A stretch of 64,000 nt of DNA, from assembly GCF_026213295.1 (NCBI RefSeq), contig NC_079419.1:14386990-14450989 (forward strand), given 5' to 3'. The stretch comes from Gadus chalcogrammus. Lineage: Eukaryota > Chordata > Actinopteri > Gadiformes > Gadidae. The notes under the pieces were generated by a model. The model saw only the letters and a program-made list of their open reading frames with translations. It had not been told where the DNA came from and did no database searches. Made by a program: the position numbers and the translations under genes. This document shows positions 53,234-63,189 of the stretch, one piece after another. Within the stretch, counting starts at the first letter, position 1; the number at the start of each line of letters is the position of its first letter.

Positions 53234-53838
53234 ATGGAAACCTGGCTGTGGATTATTATTGCTGCACTTCTATCTGGTTAGATCAAAACCTCATGTTTCA
53301 AACTACATACCCGTACATAACTGAATCATCAATAACTTTGTAATTATTGGTTAATGGATGTTTTAGACCTTTTATTCTGTTGTGTTCTTTATGGTCCATG
53401 TTAATCTAACATGGTAATTATGTGGGATAATCCGGGTTCTCACTCTCTTGCTTGGTAACTCCTTAAAGACTCTTGTTGACTCTCCTCTCATCATTGATCT
53501 CATTCAATAATCTCCATCTTCTGTTCTTCCCCAGAGTGTAATGGAGAAGACAGAGTCAATCAGACTGGAGAGGATGTTTTTGCCACTGAAGGACTCACAG
53601 TTAGTCTTCGCTGTACATTTGAGACCACTGACACTAGTCCCAGTTTGTTCTGGTACAAACAAAAAATCAATGACTTCCCGAGGTTCATGCTACGACGATT
53701 TACAATTGGAGAAGGAGATAATGCTGCAGAGTTCCACAAAGACCGATTTGATGCCCAAATACAAAGCACATCAGTTCCTCTGAGGATCCAGAACCTGCAG
53801 CTGTCTGACTCTGCTCTGTACTACTGTGCTCTGAGGCC
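53234..53838 (+). CDS. V34, family B TCR alpha/delta V segment
   Basis: Leader 53234-53276 (METWLWIIIAALLS), but the donor is GTTAGA instead of GTAAGA, a weaker site. V exon 53535-53838 starts ECNGEDRVNQTGED and has LRCTF, LFWYKQKIND and SDSALYYCAL. RSS 53839-53876, consensus. Coding frame intact; splicing efficiency is the only doubt. Confidence 0.9.
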
Positions 53839-54258
53839 CACAGTGACAGGAAACACAGACTCCCTGTACAAAAACCTGCTGAGCATAAAACACAATTCCC
53901 TCTACCCCTGAAACCAGCACACAGACATGACTGACTAAACACGATAACTCATCACAACAGCGAACTCCTAATTAATTATACATTTTCACCATAACCCGAT
54001 ATCTCAACATTTGTATGCAATTTTTGCATTTACATTTTCTTGTTTAAAGTGTTCACCATAGTTTTATTTTATTTGTGTCAAATTTATGTCTTATTAAATT
54101 AATAATTTGATTCTGAAGGTGAGGTCTTACATCCACCCCTAGAGGTCAGTATTATCAATAGGTGTTTTATTATTTCTTCAACATGTTGGTCCTTGTGTCT
54201 TTAAAAGCTGGTACCATGAAGAGAATAAGTCTCATACTTGAGCTGAACACCAGATGAG

Positions 54259-54583
54259 ATGGAAACCTGGCTGTGGATTATTAGTGCTGCACTTCTATCT
54301 GGTAAGAGGAAGGGCTCATGTTCCAAACGGTATATATGACTGAATTATCAGACATTTTACTATCATAATTAATTATTCAATGTTTTTAACACCTTATTTT
54401 GTTGCGTTTTTACGGTCCATGTTCATCTAACACATCCATTATGTGTACTTTTTCCAATATAATCTCTGTTAACATACTGTGTCTTCAACTGTTGTTGAAG
54501 ACACAGTATGTTAACAGAGATTATATTCTTTCTACTTGTTTGTAGCTGTCTGACTCTGCTCTGTACTACTGTGCTCTACAGCC
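54259..54583 (+). pseudogene. V35, composite relic: METW leader, fold-back, family B tail
   Basis: Leader 54259-54301 (METWLWIISAALLS) with a normal donor. Instead of an exon, a perfect inverted repeat (54456-54527) follows, then the last codons of a B segment (LSDSALYYCAL, 54545-54583). The RSS at 54584-54621 has heptamer CTCAGTC and nonamer ACAAAAACC. Not functional. Confidence 0.8.
54456..54527. repeat. perfect inverted repeat, 34-bp arms
   Basis: Two exact 34-bp complementary arms separated by TGTT. The right arm resembles the normal flank before E leaders (GAAGACACAGTATGTTAACA). The left arm is its inverted copy. A strong cruciform or hairpin former. Confidence 0.95.
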
Positions 54584-54693
54584 CTCAGTCACAGGAAACA
54601 CAGACTTCCTGTACAAAAACCTGCTGAGCATAAAACACACCCTCTTCCCCTAAATCTAGTACACAGACATTACTCACTACCCTACCTCATCAG

Positions 54694-55136
54694 CAAGGCC
54701 GCCTTAATGCACGGGCTTGCCTGGGCTGAAGCCCCAGGGCCTACGCCGATCGGGGGGCCTATCATGAGCTGCAGTAAAAAAAAAAAAAAAAAAAGTTTTT
54801 TTTTTTTATTATTATTTTTTTATTCTTTTATATTTTATACTGGCCCATGATAGGCCCCCAGATCGGCGAAGGCCCAAGACAATGTGATTTTTTGTTTGGG
54901 GCTTACAAAGATCAGGGGCCTATCATCAGCCAAGAAAAAAGAGGGCCAGTGGCCCCTTTACACCACAGCCACACTCGTCGTCGTCGTCGTCGTCCGTCCG
55001 TCCCCCCCCCCCCCCCCCCCCCGTCAACAACGGCAAAATGTCGGAAATAAGTTACACATCTTCATTGTAAGATCCCCTCTCAGGGGGCCTACGAAACCTC
55101 AGCCCCAGGGCCCAATGGCAGGTTAAGGCAGGCCTG
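54694..55136. mobile_element. hAT-like MITE with CTCATCAG duplication
   Basis: The ends CAAGGCCGCCTTAA and TTAAGGCAGGCCTG are imperfect inverted repeats. They are flanked by the 8-bp CTCATCAG (54686-54693 and 55137-55144), whose empty site is seen in the V26 3' flank at 43961. It contains an A-tract, a (CGT)n run and a poly-C tract (about 55003-55022). Confidence 0.82.
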
Positions 55137-55144
55137 CTCATCAG

Positions 55145-55860
55145 AACCTCTCTAGATAATTTGCCCATACTCTGAACATCTTAAAATTGTTCTGCAGGTT
55201 TGTACTTTCAAGTAGGTGTTTAACTATTTCATCAATGTTTGGTGATTGTGTCTTCAACAGCTGTTACTATGAAGAGAATAAGTCCTTACTTGAGCTGAAT
55301 GCCATATAGTTTTGCCTTTCGCTTTAAGCCTGCTATTAGGAAAAGCCTATGTTACACACATATGACATTTTATCTAACACGTCCATTATGTGGAATCTTT
55401 CCAGGGCTGATAGCTTAAGACAGTCAATGAGGGAGTAGACGTTAAATTGTAAAAATATATTATTAATATTTATATAGAGTTATAGAGTTCCATGAGAACG
55501 AGAATTTACCGAACCCTTTGGGTAAGGAATTACAGCAATAAAAATGTCTAACTCATTAAACATATAACATTCATATTTTGAGTACACAATTATTTTTTTA
55601 TCTAAACATTGTATACATGTACATGTAGAGATGGTGACGCCACAGTGATTCTCCTTGACTTTTGAGAGCCAGAGCTTCTGTCGCTCCTCTTCCTGAGTCC
55701 TCGTAGTCTCCACAGAGCCAGTATAGTAGAAGGTCTTCTCCTGTCTCATTCAGTCCTTGGTGCCACTCAAGCAGGAGGTGGAGCTTGACAGGCAGCACAT
55801 CAGAAACAATCTGTCAACAACAGCTTTTAAACTCTTGATTGGTTGCTGCTTGACAACATC
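55145..55860. other. V flank: F-type 5' flank joined to D-type promoter
   Basis: An F-type flank runs to its acceptor and the codons for GLIA (about 55403-55414). It breaks in the middle of that V and continues directly with the family D upstream block (AAGACAGTCAATGAGGGAGT..). The junction marks another internal deletion. Confidence 0.6.
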
Positions 55861-55881
55861 TGCTTGTTCCAAGTATTAACT

Positions 55882-56344
55882 ATGCAGATCTTCATGTTAG
55901 TGGTTTTATTCACTGGGTTTACTGGTGAGTTCTGCTTTAGAAGCACCGTCCTAATTCAGACATGGACCTCAATATATGTGTAGCACTTCATATGAATTAA
56001 TTCACATTGCTTTTTCCAGGATCTTTAACACTGTCGTAGTCACTGACCTTTCATTCTTAACATATGCAGGGTGACAGTTATCAGCAATCCATCCACTCAA
56101 TCCAGGACAGTCCAGTCCAGGCTCTACAAGGGACGGCGTGACTCTCTCCTGCAAACTACTCTTCAGCATCATCCTTCTTCTGGTATCGGCAGTACCCCAG
56201 CTCACCTCCCCAGTTCCTTATCGAAGATTACATGGAGCTATCTGGATTTACCTTGAAAAGGACAGTGATAAAAAAATGTTCCATCTGGAGATCTCCGCTG
56301 CTGCCGTGACAGACTCTGCTCTGTACTACTGTGCTGTGCAGCCC
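55882..56344 (+). pseudogene. V36, family D V with several single-base indels
   Basis: Leader 55882-55924 is intact (MQIFMLVVLFTGFT). The V exon (about 56070-56344) is close to V44 except for an extra G at the acceptor, a missing A in AAGGGACGG, an extra A in TGCAAACTAC, a missing A in TTGAAAAGG and an extra C in CAGCCCCACAG. The RSS at 56345-56382 has nonamer ACAAAACGC. As read, the frame is broken. Most changes are in or near homopolymers, so sequencing error is possible. Confidence 0.8.
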
Positions 56345-56513
56345 CACAGTGACAGGAAACACAGACTCCCTGTACAAAACGCTGACAAGGAACTTGAAGA
56401 GCATTTGTCCATTACCTTAAACTGTGGTTCAGGGGAGGCGCATCTGGAGAGGTGAATTCACACCAGGAGTCTAGTGAATAAACAGTATTTTACAACAGAG
56501 ATACAGAGGTAGC

Positions 56514-56966
56514 ATGTTGAGCTCCAGGGTTCCCATGGTGTTTGAAATTATGTCAGTCCTCTTTTCAAGTCACAGCCCACCAGAAATTCTAAAGATTAAA
56601 GGGAACTTGTATAGCCATGGCAACATGTTTACATATTAACCTTATCTTTACTGGTGTTTACAGTGTGGACCTCACTCCTGTCAAGCAGAAAGAGAACAGA
56701 TTAGTCGGTACAAGTGTTTCTCTGTCCTACACGCTCTCTAAAACTGCTACAGGGAGCGATTATTTCTTCTGGTACCGTCAGTATCCTGGAGAACCTCCAC
56801 AGTTCCTGCTGTACATCTCAGGGTTTGGTAACAACAGGACAGCTGAGTCTCTTGGTTCAGACAAAAGGTTTTCCACTGAACTGACTGAAGAGAAGACTGG
56901 AGTGGATCTGAAGATCTCCTCTGTTGCAGTGACAGACTCTGCTCTGTACTACTGTGCTCTGCAGCC
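56514..56966 (+). pseudogene. V37, family E V with both leader splice sites lost
   Basis: The leader (ATG 56514) runs into a deletion that removed its last codons and the donor. The acceptor AG is TG (TTTACTG). V exon 56654-56966 itself is open: VYSVDLTPVKQKENRLV, LSYTLS (no Cys23), FFWYRQYP, YYCAL. An uninterrupted frame starts at ATG 56617 (MATCLHINLIFTG), formed from former intron. RSS 56967-57004 with nonamer GCAAAAACC. Twin of V45. Confidence 0.85.
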
Positions 56967-57456
56967 CACAGTGACAGGAAACATAGGCTCGCTGTGCAAA
57001 AACCTGCTGAGCACAAAACAATCTTTCAACTCCCCCTGAGAACCGATCAATGACATTTCTGACACAACACTTCATCTCAATATTTATTTCCTGATTAACT
57101 ATACATGTTTACCATTTTTCAATTTATTATTTATTTTTATATTTTTTCAGTAAGTTCACTTGTTTAATCTTTTAAATGATTCGGTTTGAATTGTGTGTTA
57201 TATTTGTAGCTTTTATCCGCATGGCTCATTCAATTAAAAACCATCTAGGTTTCCACAGTTACTCTTCTTAAAGTGAACATGAAGGTGAGTTCTCTTATCC
57301 ACCCCTAGAGGTCAGTATTGTCAAGTAGGTGCTTTACTATTTCATCAACATGGTTGGTCATTGTATCTTTAAGAGCTGGTACCATGAAGAGAGTAAGTCT
57401 CATACTTGAGCTGAACACCAGATGGTTTCTCCTGTTGCTGTAGACCTGCTGTAGAG

Positions 57457-57958
57457 ATGGAAACCTGGCTGTTGATTATTATTGCTGCACTTCCATCTGG
57501 TAAGAGGAAAAGCTCATGTTACACATTGTAGATATGACTGAATTATCATACACTTCGTAATAATAATTGATTATTCAATGTTGTTAAGATCTTATTCTGT
57601 TATGTTTTTAAGGGTCCATGTTAATCTAACAAATCGCTTATGTTGACTTTTTCCAGGGCTGACAGCTGGGGACTCCATCGCTCCTGCTAATCCGGAAGTC
57701 AGTGGGAAAGAGGGAGCATCTGTAACACTCAGATGCTCCTATGAAACAAGCGATGACTATGTTTACCTTTACTGGTACAGAAATCGTTCTAACCAGGCTC
57801 CTCAGTTTATACTCTATAAAGGAGCAAGATCATATAGCAGCCATCAGAAAATTCCTGACACTCGTTATGCGTCCACAACATCCAGAACATCAACTGAACT
57901 CACCATAACCCAGCTAACTCTGGCAGACACAGCTCTCTACTACTGTGCTCTTTGGAGA
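57457..57958 (+). CDS. V38, family C TCR alpha/delta V segment
   Basis: Leader 57457-57499 (METWLLIIIAALPS), V exon 57657-57958 starting LTAGDSIAPANPEVSG. It has LRCSY, LYWYRNRSNQAPQ and ADTALYYCALWR. RSS 57959-57997 with 23-bp spacer and ACATAAACC. Intact. Duplicate of V24 in position, but with the CALWR end and a CDR2 of ARSYSSHQ type. Confidence 0.92.
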
Positions 57959-58655
57959 CACAGTGATAGAAAGTGTGGAGGAGCCTTTACATAAACCTGA
58001 AGGCAATGATCTCCCTATTCTTCAAAGGGGAGGGAAGTGGTAATCCCACCACACCTTTCTATCAGATGGATGGTGGATCTTCATCATTGATCAGAGACAC
58101 TGTGGTTGCACCTGCTAATGATCCACTGTAGCATGACTCCCAAGAGGAGGGGAAAAATGAAATAACCATCAGCTGTATGACTGAACACAAACACACTAAG
58201 ACAGTCAATGAGGGAGTAAACGTTAAATTGTAAAAATATATTATTAATATTTATATAGAGTTATAGAGTTCCATGAGAACGAGAATTTACCCAACCCTTC
58301 GGGTAAGGAATTACAGCAATAAAAAATATCTAACTCATTCAACATATAACATTCATATTTTGAGTACACAATAATTTTTTTATCTAAACATTGTATACAT
58401 GTACATGTAGTGACGCCACAGTGATTCTCCTTGACTTTTGAAAGCCAGAGCTTCTGTCGCTCCTCTTCCTGAGTCCTCGTAGTCTCCACAGAGCCAGTAT
58501 AGTAGAAGGTCTTCTCCTGTCTCATTCAGTCCTTGGTGCCACTCTAGCTGGAGGTGGAGCTTGACAAGCAGCACATCAGAAACAATCTGTCAACAACAGC
58601 TTTTAAACTCTTGATTGTTGCTGCTTTACAACATCTGCTTGTTTCAGTATTAGCT

Positions 58656-59095
58656 ATGCAGATCTTCATGTTAGTGGTTTTATTCACCGGGTTTACTGGT
58701 GAGTTCTGCTTTAGAAGCACCGTCCTATTTCAGATATGGACCTCAATATATATTTTTTTTGTCTAGCAGTTTCCAGGATCTTTAACACTGTCGTAGTCAC
58801 TGACCTTTCATTCTTAACATATGCAGGTGACAGTTATCAGCAAACCATCCACTCAATCCGGGACAGAGTCCAAGTTCTACAGGGAGACGGCGTGACTCTC
58901 TCCTGCAGCTACTCGTCAGCAACATACCTCTTCTGGTATCGGCAGTACCCCAGCTCACCTCCCCAGTTCCTTACGAAAGAACACATGGAGCTCTCTGGAT
59001 TTACTTTGAAAAAGGACAGTGAAATACAAATGTTCCATCTGGAGATCTCCGCTGCTGCCGTGACAGACTCTGCTCTGTACTACTGTGCTGTATAA
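58656..59095 (+). pseudogene. V39, family D V without RSS
   Basis: Leader 58656-58698 is intact here (MQIFMLVVLFTGFT, real ATG). V exon from 58827 has DSYQQTIHSIRDRV, LSCSY, LFWYRQYP, YYCAV, then TAA. The same D-to-E fusion as V25 follows (ATAAATTAACAG, GTAAGT). Without an RSS it cannot rearrange. Confidence 0.88.
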
Positions 59096-59198
59096 ATTAA
59101 CAGGTAAGTTGTGGCCACCTGAATTTCTGTAATGCGAAGATTAAAAAGATTTGTATCTCCATGGCAACATGTTTACGGATGAACCTTCTGTTTTACAG

Positions 59199-59511
59199 GT
59201 GTTTATAGTGAGGTTCTCACTCCTGTCAAAAAGGAAGAGAACGGTTTAGAAGGTACGACCGTTACTCTGTCTTACAGGCTCTCTAGAGATGCTACTCCTG
59301 GCGATGATTTCTTCTGGTACCATCAGCATTCCGGAGAACCTCCAGAGTTCCTGCTGTCCATCTCAGGGCTTGGTATCATCAGGACAGCTGAGTCTCTTGG
59401 TTCAGACAAAAGGTTTTCGACTGAACTGACTGAAGAGAAGACTGGAGTGGATCTGAAGATCTCCTCTGCTGCAGTGACAGACTCTGCTCTGTATTACTGT
59501 GCTCTGAGGCC
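59199..59511 (+). pseudogene. V40, family E V exon without its own leader
   Basis: Open exon starting VYSEVLTPVKKEENG, with LSYRLS, FFWYHQHSGEPPEF and YYCAL. RSS 59512-59549 with nonamer GCAAACACC. Leader reduced as in V26. Here the upstream D leader (V39) has a good ATG, so skipping of the V39 exon would give an in-frame D-leader/E-exon transcript. Confidence 0.82.
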
Positions 59512-59882
59512 CACAGTGACAGGAAACATAGACTCCCTGTGCAAACACCTGCCGAGCGTAAAACACACTTCCCTCTCCCCCTGAATCCAGTGCACAGACA
59601 TTACTAACTAACCCTAACTCATCAGAACCTCATAATTTGCCCATACTCTGAACATCTTAAAATTGTTCTGCAGGTCAGTAATATCAAGTGGGTGTCGAAG
59701 TATTTCATCAATATGTTTGATGTTGGTGTCTTCAACAGCTGGTACCATCTAGAGAATAAGTCCTTACTTGAGCTGAACACCATACAGTTTCTCCTGTTGC
59801 TTTAAACTTGCTGTTGGGAAAAGCTCATGTTACACACATATGACATTTTATCTATCACGTCCATTATGTGGAATCTTTCCAG

Positions 59883-60025
59883 GGCTGATAGCTTGGGACT
59901 CCATCTCTCCTGATAAACAGGAAGTCAGTGGAAAAATGGGAGGAAGTGTAACACTCCGATGCTGCTATGATACAGGTGATGAATATTGTTTTCTTTACTG
60001 GGATTATTGTAACTGGTATAATTGA
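59883..60025 (+). pseudogene. V41, family F truncated V relic
   Basis: LIAWDSISPDKQEVSGKMGG, LRCCYDTGDEYCFLYWDYCN, then TGA after WYN (60023-60025). It is the longest-reading F copy, with four cysteines in the fragment. FR2 is replaced by unrelated sequence and the RSS is absent. Confidence 0.8.
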
Positions 60026-60520
60026 CTAGAGGTCAGTATTATCAAGTAATGGTTTAACTATTTCCTCAACAGCCGTGTCACAACGTTATTAATCCAAAGG
60101 GGACCAGGTAACCAAGTTACAAATGTAATAGCATGTGTTCACCTAAAGAGGGAGTCACTACAATGGAAAACAACCTACAAGTGGTGCTGGGGTTTGGTTC
60201 TCCTTTAAATAAATTAATCTCAACAATGCACATAGCAAGACCCCCATCCAGTGAGCTGAAATCCTTTGGTGGTGGCTTCATAAACGCTAGCAAAGTAAAG
60301 GAAAATCTAAATGAGTTTACCTATCTAGCGAAACTCAGCTTTTGCTGTGATGCCCCCTATTGGTCATGAATGGTAACAGGTCTGCTGGGTATTGGAGAGC
60401 CTTGGAGAGATGAGATGATGGGAGGAGCCAGCCACAAAAGGACTGTTGAGTAAAATGTGTCTATGTTTCTCTCTCCTGCTTTACTAGAACTTGCTCTGCT
60501 CTCCACTGCCTCACTCCATC

Positions 60521-60973
60521 ATGCTCTTTGCACTCGTGATATGTTTCATTTTATGTGGTAAGATTTTTGTCAAAACAACAAATTACTCCTAATTAGTGCA
60601 ATTAAATTATCTTTGTCTGAAACATGAATGTATTGTAGATTTGATTCTCGTTGCAGTGACTGAATCCCCTTTTTGATTTCAGGTCCAAGTGTTGAAGACA
60701 GTATCAGTCAGCAGAAGGATGTCCAACGTGCTGTTGAGGGTGCTGCTGTGGTGCTCTCATGCAGCTACAACAGCTCTGTAGTCAATAGTCTCTTATTGTA
60801 CCGCCAGTACCCGGCTCACCACACAGTTCCTAATCATGGAATACTCTGGAATCATAACTAATCCAATACCAGGAATGAACATCAGCACTATCAAACAACA
60901 GAGACTTGTGGAGCTGCTGATCTCCTCTGCTGCTGGTGACAGACTCTGCTCTGTACTACTGTGCTCTGAGGCC
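60521..60973 (+). pseudogene. V42, family A V pseudogene
   Basis: Leader 60521-60557 (MLFALVICFILC) and splice sites are intact. The V exon 60683-60973 has Trp41 changed to Leu (LLLYRQYP), losses of single bases and codon parts around CCCGGCTCACCACACAG, and an insertion in GCTGCTGGTGACAG, so the frame is lost. RSS 60974-61011 is normal. Third copy of V15/V28. Confidence 0.87.
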
Positions 60974-61310
60974 CACAGTGACAGGAAACACAGACTCCCT
61001 GTACAAAAACCTGCTGAAGCACTAAACTCAATTCCCCTCTCCCACCTTAAACCATCACACAGACATTACTGTTTAAACACATCGGTACTCCTCTGTTGCA
61101 TTTTTCCCACACACCAACATCTTACAATCTTTCTGAAGTTCATTCTCTTTCTGTAGTTCATTCTCTTTCCATATATTGGGAATTTAGGGTTCAAATTGGT
61201 TATTATATGTGGGTCATTTCAATCATTGGTTATTGTTTCAGACATTTATCCTGGTGTGTTCTTTATGGTCCATGTCAATGTAACATATTTTTTATTTAGA
61301 CCTCTTCCAG

Positions 61311-61570
61311 GTCTGATGCTGGGAACTCCACCTGTCCTAATAAACAGAAAGTCAGAGGAAAAGAGGGAGCATCTGTAACACTCAGATGCACCTATGATTA
61401 CAGGCTCTACAATGTGCATCTTCGCTGGTACAGACTTCAGCCTAGCTAAGCTCCTCACTTTATACTTGTTAAAGGAGCAAGGGTCAATGAGTACTGAACA
61501 GAATAGTCGGGACCGTTGTTTTTAGTCCACAACATCCAGAACATCAACTGAACTCACCATACGTTTTTTG
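61311..61570 (+). pseudogene. V43, old family C V pseudogene
   Basis: After acceptor CTTCCAG the sequence matches LIAGDSISPDEQ with a 1-bp loss that shifts frame. LRCTYD, LRWYRLQP and a TAG in the QAP position follow. Similarity stops after ELTI with no YYC or RSS. No leader was found close upstream. It shares its 3' break with V7. Confidence 0.8.
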
Positions 61571-61844
61571 ATTTCATGTTTTACGTGTGAATGATACACT
61601 GTAGCAGTACTCCCATGAGTAGGGCATCTCAGTAAAATAACCATCAGCCATCCCACTAAACAAAAATACACTCTGCTCCGACAGTCAATGAGGGGGTCAA
61701 CGTTAAATTAAAACCTTTTTCAATCTAGAAGAATGTCCCAAGCACTCTGGTCAAAACTAACAGCAATCTAACATTCATCCAATCAGTTACATAATATAAT
61801 CATATTTTAACACAAAGTGATCTTTATTTGACATGAATACATGT

Positions 61845-62106
61845 AGAGAAGGTGTCACCACAGTGGTTTCTACTTGACCTTTGAAACTAAAACTCACATT
61901 CACCTGACGCTCCTCTTCCTGGGTCCTCATGGTCTCCACAGAGCCAGTATAGTAGAAGGTCTTCTCCTGTCTCATTCAGTCCTTGGTGCCACTCTAGCAG
62001 GAGGTGGAGCTTGACAGGCAGCACATCAGAAACAATCTGTCAACACAACAGCTTCTAGACTCTTGATTGTTGCTGCTTGACACATCTGCTTGTTCCAGTA
62101 TTAGCT
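61845..62106 (+). promoter_or_regulatory. family D 5' flank of V44
   Basis: Same ordered blocks as at 23395-23651, ending with TTAGCTATGCAG at the leader. This copy has an insertion (AAACTAAAACTCACATTCACC) that lengthens the antisense open frame. Confidence 0.45.
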
Positions 62107-62568
62107 ATGCAGATCTTCATGTTAGTGGTTTTATTCACTGGGTTTACTGGTGAGTTCTGCTTTAAAAGCACTGTCCTAATTCAGACATGGACCTCAATAT
62201 ATGTGTAGCACTTCATATGAATTAATTCACATTAATCTTTCCAGGATCTGTAACACTGTCGTAGTCACTGACCTTTCATTCTTAACATATGCAGGTGACA
62301 GTTATCAGCAATCCATCCACTCAATCCAGGACAGTCCAGTCCAGGCTCTACAAGGAGACGGCATGACTCTCTCCTGCAACTACTCTTCAGCAACATCCTT
62401 CTTCTGGTACCGACAGTACACCAGCTCACCTCCCCAGTGCCTTATCAAAGAATACATGGAGCTATCTGGATTTACCTTGAAAAAGGACAGTGATAAAAAA
62501 ATGTTCCATCTGGAGATCTCCGCTGCTGCCGTGACAGACTCTGCTCTGTACTACTGTGCTGTGCAGCC
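62107..62568 (+). CDS. V44, family D TCR alpha/delta V segment
   Basis: Leader 62107-62149 (MQIFMLVVLFTGFT), V exon 62295-62568 starting DSYQQSIHSIQDSPV. It has LSCNYSSATSFFWYRQY and ALYYCAV. FR2 carries an extra Cys (SSPPQCLIK), which could mispair. RSS 62569-62606, consensus. Open. It is the undamaged counterpart of V36, 6.2 kb upstream. Confidence 0.92.
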
Positions 62569-62736
62569 CACAGTGACAGGAAACACAGACTCCCTGTACA
62601 AAAACCTGACAAGGAACTTGAAGAGCATTTGTCATTACCTTAAACTGTGGTTCAGGGGAGGCGCATCTGGAGAGGTGAATTCACACCAGGAGTCTAGTGA
62701 ATAAACAGTATTTTACAACAGAGATACAGAGGTAGC

Positions 62737-63189
62737 ATGTTGAGCTCCAGGGTTCCCATGGTGTTTGAAATTATGTCAGTCCTCTTTTCAAGTCACAGCC
62801 CACCAGAAATTCTAAAGATTAAAGGGAACTTGTATAGCCATGGCAACATGTTTACATATTAACCTTATCTTTACTGGTGTTTACAGTGTGGACCTCACTC
62901 CTGTCAAGCAGAAAGAGAACAGATTAGTCGGTACAAGTGTTTCTCTGTCCTACACGCTCTCTAAAACTGCTACAGGGAGCGATTATTTTTTCTGGTACCG
63001 TCAGTATCCTGGAGAACCTCCACAGTTCCTGCTGTGCATCTCAGGGTTTGGTAACAACAGAACAGCTGAGTCTCTTGGTTCAGACAAAAGGTTTTCCACT
63101 GAACTGACTGAAGAGAAGACTGGAGTGGATCTGAAGATCTCCTCTGTTGCAGTGACAGACTCTGCTCTGTACTACTGTGCTCTGCAGCC
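62737..63189 (+). pseudogene. V45, family E V with both leader splice sites lost (copy 2)
   Basis: Same leader truncation (from ATG 62737) and TG acceptor as V37. Open exon 62877-63189 with LSYTLS, FFWYRQYP and YYCAL. RSS 63190-63227 here keeps ACAAAAACC. The former-intron ATG at 62840 opens MATCLHINLIFTG in frame with the domain. Confidence 0.85.
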
